DNA of 64,000 nucleotides. Source: Lentzea sp. NBRC 102530 (lineage in GTDB: Bacteria; Actinomycetota; Actinomycetes; Mycobacteriales; Pseudonocardiaceae). Shown here one piece after another: positions 42,775 to 52,153 of this stretch; the first letter of the stretch is position 1, and each line of letters starts with the position of its first letter. Both the position numbers and the translations under genes were made by a program. Location: contig NZ_BSTF01000009.1 in NCBI RefSeq assembly GCF_030269365.1, forward strand, positions 1 through 64,000, given 5' to 3'. Below the pieces are notes generated by a model that did no database searches, was not told where the DNA came from, and saw nothing but the letters and a program-made list of their open reading frames with translations.

Positions 42775-42793
42775 GAATAATTCATAATTTATG
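42770..42793. promoter_or_regulatory. AT-rich operator, copy 2 (importer/regulator promoter)
   Basis: A 24-base element, GTCAAGAATAATTC followed by ATAATTTATG. It is identical to copy 1 at 37247-37270 except for one base, and lies in the same orientation relative to the plus-strand gene. It sits between the importer promoter and a TATGAT -10-like box (42802-42807) of the regulator gene. Confidence 0.8.
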
Positions 42794-42814
42794 ATGTGCC
42801 GTATGATCGCGAGC

Positions 42815-43504
42815 ATGAGCGAGAAGCGGCTGCGGGGCGTGCACGGCCAGACCGTTGAGGCACTGGCCGGTCGGATCCTCGCCGGCGAGATCGGCGAGGG
42901 CGACACCCTCGACCTCCCGGCGTTGCGCGAGGAACTCGACGTGTCACTGACCGCGCTGCGCGAGGCCCTGAAGGTGTTGTCGGCCAAGGGCATGATCGAC
43001 GCACGCCAGAAGCGCGGCACGTTCGTCCAGCCGCGCTCGTCGTGGAACCTCCTCGACACCGACGTGATGCGCTGGCAGACCCAGGCGGGCAACGCCGACC
43101 ACGGCCTGTTCGACGAACTGACCGAGATGCGCGTGATCGTCGAACCCGCCGCCGCCCGCCTGGCCGCCGAACGGGCTTCGGACGCCGACATCGAGGCGTT
43201 GGCGGCCGCGGTGGACCGCATGGCGTCGGCCCGCGACCTCGCCGCGACCGTCCGGGCGGACCTGGACTTCCACCGGCTGCTCATGGCGGCCACGCACAAC
43301 GCGTTCCTGACCCAGGTCGAGCGGATCATCGCGATCGGCCTCGCCGAACGGGACAAGCTCGTGCACGGGACCGTCGAGGACGACCCGGTGCCGTCACACC
43401 GCGCCGTGCTGGACGCGATCAGGGAACGTTCACCCGAAGCGGCCTACGAGGCGATGCGCGCGCTGGTCGACAAGTCGGGCGCCGACCTCGACCGCCTGCG
43501 CTGA
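42815..43504 (+). CDS. FadR-subfamily GntR regulator of galactoside use
   Basis: A 229-aa regulator with a winged helix (about 8-70, LPALREELDVSLTALREALKVLSAKGMIDARQKRGTF-like block) and an all-helical FCD ligand domain (about 85-225; Asp and His metal ligands in RADLDFHRLL and SHRAVLDAI). FadR relatives such as DgoR answer to galactonate. ATG 42815 is chosen because TATGAT ends 7 bases upstream; ATGs at 42791, 42794 and 42803 lie in the promoter. It likely represses both divergent units from the AT-rich operators. Confidence 0.9.
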   Translation: MSEKRLRGVHGQTVEALAGRILAGEIGEGDTLDLPALREELDVSLTALREALKVLSAKGMIDARQKRGTFVQPRSSWNLLDTDVMRWQTQAGNADHGLFDELTEMRVIVEPAAARLAAERASDADIEALAAAVDRMASARDLAATVRADLDFHRLLMAATHNAFLTQVERIIAIGLAERDKLVHGTVEDDPVPSHRAVLDAIRERSPEAAYEAMRALVDKSGADLDRLR

Positions 43505-43581
43505 GTCTTAATCGATACGACACCATCGGGTACCGTTTCAACGGTTGTGAAAGACATTCACGTCCGTCAGCATCGGGCCTC

Positions 43582-44502
43582 ATGCGCCTGATCACGCTCG
43601 CCGTCGCCGTCGTGCTCGCGATCTCGGCCGCCCCCGCGGCTGCGGCACCCGGACTGAAGATCGCCACCTACAACGTGTTCATGCTGTCGCGGAACCTGTA
43701 CCCGAACTGGGGGCAGGTGGCGCGGGCCGACCTGCTCGACAGCTCCGGGGTGCTGGCCGGGCAGGACGTCGTGGTGGTGCAGGAGGCGTTCGACAACGCC
43801 GCCTCCGACCGGTTGCTCGCGAACCTGCGCGACACCTACCCGCACCAGACGCCGGTGCTCGGGCGGTCCAAGTCCGGCTGGGACGTCACCAGCGGTGCCT
43901 ACAGCGACTCGACGCCGGAGGACGGCGGGGTGGCGGTGCTCAGCCGGTGGCCGATCACCACGCGGGTGCAGCACGTCTACCGCGACGCCTGCGGGGCCGA
44001 CTGGTTCTCCAACAAGGGGTTCGCGTACGTGCGGATCGAGGCGCCGGGCGGTCCGGTGCACGTGATCGGGACGCACATGCAGGCCGAGGACTCCACGTGC
44101 ACGAGCGCGCCGGAGGGGTACCGGGCGAAGCAGCGGGCCGAGATCAAGGCGTTCCTGACCGCGCGGAACATTCCCGCCGCCGAACCCGTGTACGTGGCCG
44201 GGGACCTGAACGTGATCAAGGCGAGTGCCGAGTTCCCGCGGATGGTGTCGGAACTGGGGGCGCACACGCCCGAGGTGGGTGGGCACCCGTTCTCGTGGGA
44301 CTGCGCGGACAACAGCGTCTGCCGCGACCAGTACGGGCCGGAGTACGCGTCGGAACACCTCGACTACGTGCTGACGGTGCAGGGTCCCTTGCTGCGCAAC
44401 GAGACGCGGCGGGTGAAGAGTCCCGAGTGGTCGATCTGGTCGTGGGGGCGCAAGTACACCTTCACCGACTTCTCCGACCACTACCCCGTGTTCGCTAGCT
44501 GA
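43582..44502 (+). CDS. secreted sphingomyelin phosphodiesterase
   Basis: A 306-aa exoenzyme of the endonuclease/exonuclease/phosphatase fold. The signal peptide (1-22) ends at AAPAAAA. Metal and catalytic motifs are IATYNVFMLSRNLYPNWGQ, VVVQEAFDN, IGTHMQAEDSTC, AGDLNVIKAS and the C-terminal DFSDHYPVFA. These match bacterial neutral sphingomyelinase C in order and length. It would release phosphocholine from host or environmental sphingomyelin. There is no clear ribosome-binding site. It overlaps the convergent DUF6968-type gene by 8 bases. Confidence 0.88.
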   Translation: MRLITLAVAVVLAISAAPAAAAPGLKIATYNVFMLSRNLYPNWGQVARADLLDSSGVLAGQDVVVVQEAFDNAASDRLLANLRDTYPHQTPVLGRSKSGWDVTSGAYSDSTPEDGGVAVLSRWPITTRVQHVYRDACGADWFSNKGFAYVRIEAPGGPVHVIGTHMQAEDSTCTSAPEGYRAKQRAEIKAFLTARNIPAAEPVYVAGDLNVIKASAEFPRMVSELGAHTPEVGGHPFSWDCADNSVCRDQYGPEYASEHLDYVLTVQGPLLRNETRRVKSPEWSIWSWGRKYTFTDFSDHYPVFAS

Positions 44503-44797
44503 GCACGGGAGCGACGGTCAGGCCGAAGTCGCGCATGCCCATCCAGTCCTCGCCGGCGCCGGTCTCGGCCAGCTTGATCCGCACGGCGTAGATGCTCAGC
44601 AGCAACGCCTGGACCGAGTCCACGCCGTAAGCGGCGTCCACCGGTTCGTCGCCGATCTGGTGTGGACACTCCCAGTCGCCGTTCTCGCTCAACGGATCGG
44701 GGCGCGGGGTGCCGAACCGGATCACCACCTCGAGGGGTGATCCGTCCGGCGTCTTGCCCTCGATCCGTCGTTCGGCGATCACGGTGCCCAAGTCCAT
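44495..44797 (-). CDS. DUF6968-type small protein
   Basis: A 100-aa protein (VIAERRIEGKTPDGSPLEVVIRFG, WECPHQIGD, AAYGVDSVQALLLSIYAVRIKL), which I place in the DUF6968 type from memory. It is a compact alpha/beta fold with no catalytic motif. It starts 5 bases after the third DUF6493 gene, so it is the last gene of the SWIM-DUF6493 operon. Function unknown. Confidence 0.75.
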   Translation of the reverse strand: MDLGTVIAERRIEGKTPDGSPLEVVIRFGTPRPDPLSENGDWECPHQIGDEPVDAAYGVDSVQALLLSIYAVRIKLAETGAGEDWMGMRDFGLTVAPVLS

Positions 44798-44802
44798 GCG
44801 AC

Positions 44803-47271
44803 TCAGCCTAGCGTCGCCAGGAGCCTCTTCGCCTGGACGACCGCCTTGCCGGACCCCTTGCGGGCGGCCACCTCGGCGAGTCCCGCGATGTCGCCGGACG
44901 CCTCGACGCGCTGCGCCAGTTCGACGGCGAGCTCGATCAGGTCCGCGACCCTGTTGTGGGAGAACGACTTCGGGAGCGCGACGGCGAGTGCGTCCCAGAT
45001 CTGCTGCGCGGCACCGGAACGGGCCGCGTCGCGCAGGCCAGGGGCCAGGCGGTTCATCGCCAGTTCGCCGCGTTCCAGGAGACGGCCGAGGTGGTCGCCG
45101 AGCAGTGCGCCGTCGAGGTGGTCGCGGGCGGCGAGGATCAGCAACGCGTCCACGGCGTGGGCTCGGCCCGCGGTCTCGGCGGCGCCCAGGCCGTAGGCGA
45201 GGGCGAGGTGGGTGGCGACGCCCGCCGGTCCGTCGGTCTCGGCCAGCGCGGGCAGCACCCGGCCGAAGTCGCCCTCCTCCCTGCCGTTCGCGAGGAGCGG
45301 CACCAGGTAGGCGGCGACGGTCTCGCGCTGGGTGGGGAGTGCGGCGGGCCAGGAAGTGAGCATCGCGCCGTCGTTGCTGTGGACGCGCCAATAGCGCTCT
45401 GGGTCGGACAGCCCGGGGGTGAGCGTCACGAGGAGCTTCCACTCCAGGGTCTGCTCGGTGACGTAGAGGTGCTCGGTCTCGCGGGTGCGCTCGACGACCT
45501 CGGCGATCGGGTCGGTCCGGTCACCCAGCCACGCCCGGAGGAGGCTGCCGGACTCGCTCGTGAGTGAGGCGAAGTCCTCGGGACGGGCGTCGCGGGGCAG
45601 GCGGTGGCAGGCCTGGTGGAGGTCGTCCGGCCACGGTTCCCAGTTCTCCGCCTCGGCTTTGGCGAGCCGTTCGAGCAACGTGGCCACGTCGAGGAGTCCG
45701 GACGTCGTGGTCGGCGTCGACACCAAGGCCGGGCGCGGGGACTTGACCAGGCCCTTCGCGATCTCGTGCATCCGTGCGGAGAGCAGCAGGGTGAGCGCGG
45801 TGCCCGGTTCGGCGGGTGCGAACCTCGTCGCACTCGCCTCGGCCTCGCTGATCGGGGTCAGCGGCTGGGCCGGAGCGCCGATGATCGAGACGAGCACCGC
45901 CCAGCAGTCGCCGCGGCTGCGGGCGGGGTTGGTCTCGTAGACATGACTGCGGCAGGTGTAGGGGTACTTCTCGTAGATCGGGGCGAACGCCTGGGCGACC
46001 GCGTCCCTGTCCTGCCAGGAGAAGCGGACGACGGCCTCGATGATCCGCTCGGTGGTGACGGCGTCGGGGTCGCCCGCGTTGCGGCTGAACAACGCCCTGG
46101 CCTCGCGGGCGAGTTCGTCCAGGGTGGCGATGGGCTCGGGCCACGGCGTGGGCGTGAACTCGGCCAGCGCGACCGCTTCCTCCGCCACCGCCTGGACGCC
46201 GAACCGCTGGGCGAGGTCGGCGGGCAACTGCTCGGCGAGGGTGAGGAGTTCGGCGCGGGTCTCGTCGCCGACCTGGATCCCCGCGACGAGCTTCACGGCC
46301 TGGCCGCGCAGGTCGTCCGACGCGTGCGTGAAGAGGTCGGCGGCGGTCAGCGCCACCTCGTCCGGGTGGGCCTTGGCGTGGTTGGCGAGCCACGCGAGCT
46401 GGGCGCGGACGAGCTTCTTCTCGGTGCGGCCGAACACCCAGCGGCTCGCCTCGGTCAGCAGGCCGAAGTCGAGCTTGCCCGCGTCGTCCACGCGTTTGAG
46501 CTGGTCCTGCGCGGCCGTGGCGACGGTCGAGCGCGAGTCGGGCAGCATCGCCACGTAGTCACGCGCGTGCGCGGTGGCCTCCTCGACCGTGACGCCGAGG
46601 GCGCGGTGCAGTTCGAGCAGCCCGGTCACCTCGTTCTTCGGGCCGCCCGCCTGCAGGTTCGCCAGGCACCTGTCGACGAGCAGACCGCGGTCCGCCGTCG
46701 CGACCAGGAACGCCTGCACCGGCCGCGCGTCGCCGAAGTACGCGCCCGCGCCGGGCGCCTCCAGCAGGCGGGGGAACAGGACCTCGAAACCCGGACGCCA
46801 GTACCGGTGACCGCTGCAGGCGAGGAAGTGCAGCAGGAAACCGTCCGAGTCGGGCGGGGTGTCCCCGCAGAACTCCACGACCAGGCGCATCAGGTCAGGC
46901 CGGGAGGGCTCGCGGGCGGGCATCTTGGCGGCGAGCCGGGTGGTCAGGTCGGGCAGCCACGGGAGTTCGCGGTGTCGCAGCACGCTGAGCAGGGTGGTGG
47001 TCGCGTCCTCCGGGCTGTCGTGGTGCGACCAGATCGCGTGCCGCAGCAGCCACGGCGCGAGCGTCGCGGCGCTCTGCAGCAGGCCGGCGCCCGCGATCGC
47101 CAGGTGTTCGCGGTGCTTCCACGGGATGTCGCTCGCGCGTTCCGCCTTCTCGAACGCCAGCAGGTCGGGGACCAGAGCCTTGCGTTCGGCGGGAGTGAGG
47201 GCGTTCAGCGCCTCCCCGAGCGGCACGAACTCGTGCGCCTCGATCAAAACCCGGATCCTGTCGAAACTCAC
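44803..47271 (-). CDS. DUF6493-type large helical protein, copy 3
   Basis: An 822-aa cytosolic protein that appears almost wholly alpha-helical, HEAT-repeat-like. The N-terminus FDRIRVLIEAHEFVPLGEAL and the invariant blocks MLPDSRSTVA (242-251) and ASRWVFGRTEKKL (275-287) are shared with the two upstream copies. So is the C-terminal HNRVADLIELAVELAQR followed by AARKGSGKAVVQAKRLL. There are no enzyme motifs or membrane segments. GTG 47271 overlaps the previous stop as GTGA. The role is unknown; probably a scaffold or DNA/protein-binding solenoid working with the SWIM protein (inference). Confidence 0.85.
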   Translation of the reverse strand: MSFDRIRVLIEAHEFVPLGEALNALTPAERKALVPDLLAFEKAERASDIPWKHREHLAIAGAGLLQSAATLAPWLLRHAIWSHHDSPEDATTTLLSVLRHRELPWLPDLTTRLAAKMPAREPSRPDLMRLVVEFCGDTPPDSDGFLLHFLACSGHRYWRPGFEVLFPRLLEAPGAGAYFGDARPVQAFLVATADRGLLVDRCLANLQAGGPKNEVTGLLELHRALGVTVEEATAHARDYVAMLPDSRSTVATAAQDQLKRVDDAGKLDFGLLTEASRWVFGRTEKKLVRAQLAWLANHAKAHPDEVALTAADLFTHASDDLRGQAVKLVAGIQVGDETRAELLTLAEQLPADLAQRFGVQAVAEEAVALAEFTPTPWPEPIATLDELAREARALFSRNAGDPDAVTTERIIEAVVRFSWQDRDAVAQAFAPIYEKYPYTCRSHVYETNPARSRGDCWAVLVSIIGAPAQPLTPISEAEASATRFAPAEPGTALTLLLSARMHEIAKGLVKSPRPALVSTPTTTSGLLDVATLLERLAKAEAENWEPWPDDLHQACHRLPRDARPEDFASLTSESGSLLRAWLGDRTDPIAEVVERTRETEHLYVTEQTLEWKLLVTLTPGLSDPERYWRVHSNDGAMLTSWPAALPTQRETVAAYLVPLLANGREEGDFGRVLPALAETDGPAGVATHLALAYGLGAAETAGRAHAVDALLILAARDHLDGALLGDHLGRLLERGELAMNRLAPGLRDAARSGAAQQIWDALAVALPKSFSHNRVADLIELAVELAQRVEASGDIAGLAEVAARKGSGKAVVQAKRLLATLG

Positions 47272-49739
47272 GCCTTCTCCCCCAGTGCCTCGGCCAGCCG
47301 CCTGGCCTGCACGACGATCTTGCTCGATCCCTTGCGCGCAGCGACCTCCGCCAGTCCCCCGACGGTACCGGCGGGCTTGAGCCGCTGGGCGAGTTCGACG
47401 GCCAGTTCGACGGCGTCCGCGACCCGGTTGTGCGTCCACAGCTGCGGCAGCATGGCGACCAGTGCGTCCCAGACCTGGTGTGCCGCACCGGAACGAGCGG
47501 CGTCGCGCAGGCACGGGACGACCCGGTTCAACGCGATGCCGCCCTGGGCCGCCAGCATGCCCACGACCTCGCCGAACGCCTTGCCGTCGAGGTGGTCGCG
47601 CGCCGCGAGGACCAGCAACGCGTCCACGGCGTACGCGCGGCCGACCGTCGCCTCGGCGCCCAGTCCGTACGCGAGCGCGAGGTGCGTGGCGACGCCGATC
47701 GGGCCGTCGGTCCCGGCGAGCGAGGGCAGCACGGGTCCGTCGTCGCCCTTCGACCCGGTGCGGGTCGCGAGGTGCGGCACGAGGTGGGCTGCGACGACTT
47801 CCCGTTGTCCCGGCAGGACCGCGGGCCAGCAGGAGAGCATGACCTCCCATTCGCTGTAGCCGTACCAGAACAGCTCCGGTTCGGTCAGCGCCGGCGCGAG
47901 CGTCACCAGCACCCGCTTCTCCTGGCGGGGCGCGGCGATGTGGCCGTACGGCCTGGCGCGGGTGCGGTGCACCAGTTCGGCGACCGGGTCGGACGTCTCG
48001 GCGAGCCACTCGCGCAACCAGACGCCCGTGGTCCCGCCCAGCGACGCGAAGTGCTCGGGACCGGTGCCGCGAGGAAGCCGGCGGCACGCCTGCCGGAGGT
48101 CGCCCGGCCACGGTTCCCAGCCCTCCTCCTCGGCCTTCGCGAGGCGTTCGAGCAACGTCGCCGGGTCGATCCGCCAGGACAGGTCGGTCGGCGTCGACAC
48201 CAGCGCCGGGCGCGGCGACCGGACGAGTCCCGTGCCGATCTCGCGCAACCTCTTCGCGAGGTGCCTGCCGGGGCTCTCCGGACCGGTCCGCCCGAGCACC
48301 GCCGCGCGATCGAACTCCTCGGGCGCGGACACGGCCGCGAAGATCGCGAAGAACATCGACCGGCAGTCGGGCGACGGGCGATCGAGGTACGGCTGCAGGT
48401 CGAGGCGGTTGCGGATCCAGGAGTGCCTCTCCAGGAACGGGTCGAGCGCCCGCACCACCGCTTCCCGGTCCTGCCAGGTGAACCGGACCACGGCCTCGAT
48501 GATCCGCTCGACGAGCACCGGGTCGAGGTGCGGGGTGTTGCGCCCGAACAACGACCCCACCTCGCCGGTCAGCTCGTCGAGCGTCGCGATCGGATCGGGC
48601 CACGGCCCGGCGGTGTGCGGGGCGAGCGCGGAGACCTCGTCGGCGACCGTCTCGACGCCGAGCTGGGCCGCGAGGTCGGACGGCAGCTGCTCGGCGAGGG
48701 AGCGCAGCTCGCTGCGGGTGGCGTCACCGATCTTCGGTTCGCACCGGGCGACCAGCTTGACCGCCTGGCCGCGCAGGTCGTCCGAGGAGTGCGCGAACAG
48801 TTCGGCCGCCGCGAGCGCCACACCGTCCGGAGTGGACTTGACGTGCTTGCCGAGCCACGTGAGCTGGGTGCGGATCAGCTTCTTCTCGGTGCGCCCGAAC
48901 ACCCAGCGGCTCGCGTCGGCCAGCAGCTCGAAGTCGAGCCGTCCGGCCTCGTCCAGGAGCTTGAGCTGCGCCTGGGCGAGGGTGGCGACGGTCGACCGCG
49001 AGTCGGGCAGCATCGCGACGTGGTCCCTGGCATGCTCGGCCACCTCGTCCAGCGTCACCTGGACGACCTCGTGTAGAGCCAGGAACCCGTCCATCTCCCT
49101 GGCCGCGCCGCCCTGCTGGAGCCGGGCGAGGCAACCGTCGAGCAGGACGGCGCGGTCGGCCCGGTCGCGCAGGAACGCCCGCCACTGCGGGACGGTCGCG
49201 AAGATCGCTCCACTGCCGGCGACCTCCAGCAGCCGCGGGATCAGCGCGTCGAACGCCGGGCGCCAGCGCGTGTGGCCGCCGAACTCCAGGAAGTGCAACA
49301 GGAACCCGTCGGCGTCCGGCGGGGTGTCACCGCAGAACTCCAGCACGAGCCACAGCAGGTCGGGCCGCCGCGTCCGGGCGGGACCGGGCATCCGGGCGGC
49401 GATCCGCGTCACCAGGTCCGGCATCCAGGCGAGGTCGCGGTGCCGCAGCACGTCCAGCGCCACGGTGATGCCGTTGTCGTCCCTCATCCGGTTCCACCAG
49501 ACCTGGTACCGCACGAGCCACGGTGCCATCGTGGACGCGGTGGGCAGCAACCCGCAGCCCGCGACGTGCAACGCCGGGTGGTGCCGCCAGTTCTGCCGGC
49601 CCGCGCGGTGCTGCTTCTCGAACGCGATCAGGTCCTTCGCGCACTCCTTGCGCTCCTCGGGAGTGAGGGTCTTGAGCACCTCGCCGAGCGCCAGCAGCTG
49701 GTCGGACTCGATCAGCGCCTGAATCCGGTCGAACGTCAC
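47268..49739 (-). CDS. DUF6493-type large helical protein, copy 2
   Basis: An 823-aa paralogue of its neighbours on both sides. It keeps MLPDSRSTVATLAQAQL, ASRWVFGRTEKKLIRTQLTWL, DLRGQAVKLV and the C-terminal HNRVADAVELAVELAQRLKPAG. It is divergent elsewhere, so the duplications are not recent. GTG start 49739 overlaps the stop of copy 1 by 4 bases. As for copy 3, no catalytic motif is visible. Confidence 0.85.
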   Translation of the reverse strand: MTFDRIQALIESDQLLALGEVLKTLTPEERKECAKDLIAFEKQHRAGRQNWRHHPALHVAGCGLLPTASTMAPWLVRYQVWWNRMRDDNGITVALDVLRHRDLAWMPDLVTRIAARMPGPARTRRPDLLWLVLEFCGDTPPDADGFLLHFLEFGGHTRWRPAFDALIPRLLEVAGSGAIFATVPQWRAFLRDRADRAVLLDGCLARLQQGGAAREMDGFLALHEVVQVTLDEVAEHARDHVAMLPDSRSTVATLAQAQLKLLDEAGRLDFELLADASRWVFGRTEKKLIRTQLTWLGKHVKSTPDGVALAAAELFAHSSDDLRGQAVKLVARCEPKIGDATRSELRSLAEQLPSDLAAQLGVETVADEVSALAPHTAGPWPDPIATLDELTGEVGSLFGRNTPHLDPVLVERIIEAVVRFTWQDREAVVRALDPFLERHSWIRNRLDLQPYLDRPSPDCRSMFFAIFAAVSAPEEFDRAAVLGRTGPESPGRHLAKRLREIGTGLVRSPRPALVSTPTDLSWRIDPATLLERLAKAEEEGWEPWPGDLRQACRRLPRGTGPEHFASLGGTTGVWLREWLAETSDPVAELVHRTRARPYGHIAAPRQEKRVLVTLAPALTEPELFWYGYSEWEVMLSCWPAVLPGQREVVAAHLVPHLATRTGSKGDDGPVLPSLAGTDGPIGVATHLALAYGLGAEATVGRAYAVDALLVLAARDHLDGKAFGEVVGMLAAQGGIALNRVVPCLRDAARSGAAHQVWDALVAMLPQLWTHNRVADAVELAVELAQRLKPAGTVGGLAEVAARKGSSKIVVQARRLAEALGEKA

Positions 49740-52153
49740 GCCTTCACTCCCAAAGCACTCACGAGTCGCTTCGCCTGCACGACGGCCTTGCTCGATCCCT
49801 TGCGCGCGGCCACGTCCGCGAGCCCCTCGACGTCACCACCGGGCTTGAGCCGCTGGGCGAGTTCGACGGCCAGTTCAAGGACGTCGGCCACCCTGTTGTG
49901 GGCCCAGAGCCGCGGCAGCATCGCCGTCAGCGCGGCCCAGACCTGCGGTGCCGCACCGGAACGGGCCGCGTCGCGCAGGCCGGGCAGCACGCGGTTCAGC
50001 ACGACGTCCCCGCGTTCCAGCACCTGACCGGCGAGGTCACCGAGCAACGCTCCGTCGAGTTGGTCGCGGGCGGCGAGGAGCAGGATCGCGTCCACCGCGT
50101 ACGCGCGGTTGAGCGTCAGCTCGGCACCCAGGCCGTACGTCAGGGCGAGGTGCGTCGCCGGACCCGCGGGGCCGTGGGACTCGGCGAGCATCGGCAGCAG
50201 CGGGCCGTCGCCACCCTTCGTGCCCGTGCGCGCCCGCAGGTGCGGCACGAGGTGGGCGGCCACGACGTCGGGCCGCGTCGGCAGGAGCGACGGCCACCAC
50301 TCCATCATCGGGCCGCTCTCGTCCCAGTGCCGCAGCTGGTTCTCCGGCTCCTCCAGGCCCGGCGTGACCGTCGCGTACAGGCCGGTGTCCTTGATGTCGT
50401 AGCCCTCGTAGGCGAACGTCCGCTCGGCCAGTGCGATCACGGCCTCGGACTCGAACGACGGCAGCCGTTCGAGGGCTTGCCGGAGGTCGCGCGGCCACGG
50501 CTGCCAGCCCTCGGCCTCCGCGCGGGCGAGCCTCTCCTTCAGCACGGCCGGGTCGATCAGGCCGGACGCCTCGGTCGGCGTCGACACGAGTGCGGGCTTC
50601 GGCAGGTGCACGAGTCCCTTGGCGATCTCGTGCAACCGCCGGGCGAGCCGGTCGGCGATCTCGCCGTTGCCCTCCTGCGTGGTGCGCCAGTTGCGGGCGA
50701 GGTCGATGGTCTCGCTCACCGGCTTCTTGAGCTTCTTCGGCTTGGCCCGCGCGGCCAGGACGATCTCGAAGAACTCCGACCGCGGGTTGCACGCACCGTC
50801 GTCGTTCCAGCCGGGGTGCTGCTCGCGGTAGCCGAGCCAGGCGTGCTTGTCGAACACCGGCTGGAGGGCGGCGGCGAGCGCTTCCCGGTCCTGCCAGGCG
50901 AAGCGGACGATCGCCTCGACGATCCGCTCCGCTGTGGACGGTTCCAGGCGATCACGGCCGACCGCGGCCATCAGCTCGCCGGTCAGCTCGTCCAGGGTGG
51001 CGATCAGCGCGGGGAACGGCCGGGACTCGAACGCCACCAGCTCGGCTCCGGAGTCCTGTTCGGCGCTGACCCCGAGTTCGCGGGCCAGGTCGTCCGGCAA
51101 CTGCTCGGCCAGCGCACGCACCGACGCCTGCGTCTCGTCGCTCGCGTTCCCGAGGTGCTTGACGATCAGCTTCACGGCCTGGCCGCGAAGATCAGCGGAT
51201 TCGTGTGCGAACAGCTCCGCGAGCGTCAGCACCACCTCGTCCGGGCGAGCCTCGGCGTGCTTGCCGAGCCACGTGAGCTGCGCGCGGACGAGCTTCTTCT
51301 CGGTGCGTCCGAAGACCCAGCGGCTCGCGTCGAGCAGCAGGTCGAAGTCGAGGTTCCCGGCCTCGTCCAGGGACCTCAGCCGCTCCTGCGCGAGTCCGGC
51401 GACCGTCGACCGCGAGTCCGGCAGCATCGCGAGGTAGTCCCGCGCGTGAGCGAGAGTCTCGTCCTGCGTGACCTTCAACGCCGCGTGCAGGCCGAGGAAA
51501 CCGTCCATCTCGCCCGCCGTGCCGCCCTGCTGCAACCGGGCGAGGCACACGTCGAGCACGGCCTGCCGATCGGTCTGGCGCACCAGGAACTCGACCCACC
51601 CGCGCCGCTCGACTCCGAGCACCACTCCCGCGCCCACCGCCTCCAGCATCCGCGGGAGCAACGGGTCGTAGGCGGACTTCCACTGCGGCACGCCGAAGTC
51701 CATGAGGTGCAGCAGGAAGCCGTCGGTCCGCGGTGGTTCGTCGCCGCAGAACTCCACGATCAGGCGCGAGAGGTCCTGCCGCCACCGCTCGCGCGACGGG
51801 ATCTTGACCGTCAGCCTGGCGATCAGGTCCGGCATCCACGACAGGGCGCGCTGCCGCAGCACCTCGATCAGCGTGAGGACACGGGCATCGGACTCGAAGT
51901 CGTGGTGCAGGAAAATCGGGTAGCGGAGCAGCCACGGCGCGAGCGCGGAGGCGTTGGGCAGCAGGCCCGCGCCGGCGATCGAGAGCTGCTCGCCGTCGTC
52001 CCAGCGGCGGTCGCCCCGGCGATGTTCCTTCTCGTACGCCACCAGGTCCTTGGCGTACGCCTTGCGTTCGTCGGCGCTCAGGGCGATCAACGCGTCACCG
52101 AGTGCGCGCGGGTCTTCGGACTCGATCAGCGCCTGGATCTGCGCGAAGCTCAC
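49736..52153 (-). CDS. DUF6493-type large helical protein, copy 1
   Basis: An 805-aa paralogue, first of the three in the transcript. It has MLPDSRSTVAGLAQERL, ASRWVFGRTEKKLVRAQLTWL, HESADLRGQAVKLIVKHLG and HNRVADVLELAVELAQRLKPGG. A Lys-rich insertion (RAKPKKLKKPVSETIDLARNW) near residue 515 is not in the others. GTG 52153 overlaps the SWIM gene stop by 4 bases, so translation of all three copies is coupled to the zinc-finger protein. Confidence 0.85.
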   Translation of the reverse strand: MSFAQIQALIESEDPRALGDALIALSADERKAYAKDLVAYEKEHRRGDRRWDDGEQLSIAGAGLLPNASALAPWLLRYPIFLHHDFESDARVLTLIEVLRQRALSWMPDLIARLTVKIPSRERWRQDLSRLIVEFCGDEPPRTDGFLLHLMDFGVPQWKSAYDPLLPRMLEAVGAGVVLGVERRGWVEFLVRQTDRQAVLDVCLARLQQGGTAGEMDGFLGLHAALKVTQDETLAHARDYLAMLPDSRSTVAGLAQERLRSLDEAGNLDFDLLLDASRWVFGRTEKKLVRAQLTWLGKHAEARPDEVVLTLAELFAHESADLRGQAVKLIVKHLGNASDETQASVRALAEQLPDDLARELGVSAEQDSGAELVAFESRPFPALIATLDELTGELMAAVGRDRLEPSTAERIVEAIVRFAWQDREALAAALQPVFDKHAWLGYREQHPGWNDDGACNPRSEFFEIVLAARAKPKKLKKPVSETIDLARNWRTTQEGNGEIADRLARRLHEIAKGLVHLPKPALVSTPTEASGLIDPAVLKERLARAEAEGWQPWPRDLRQALERLPSFESEAVIALAERTFAYEGYDIKDTGLYATVTPGLEEPENQLRHWDESGPMMEWWPSLLPTRPDVVAAHLVPHLRARTGTKGGDGPLLPMLAESHGPAGPATHLALTYGLGAELTLNRAYAVDAILLLAARDQLDGALLGDLAGQVLERGDVVLNRVLPGLRDAARSGAAPQVWAALTAMLPRLWAHNRVADVLELAVELAQRLKPGGDVEGLADVAARKGSSKAVVQAKRLVSALGVKA

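Noticed and set aside
43548..43592. 14-codon frame (GTG start, ending in Cys-Ala) before the sphingomyelinase gene as a leader peptide
   Set aside because: No ribosome-binding site and no sulfur context; overlaps the real start.
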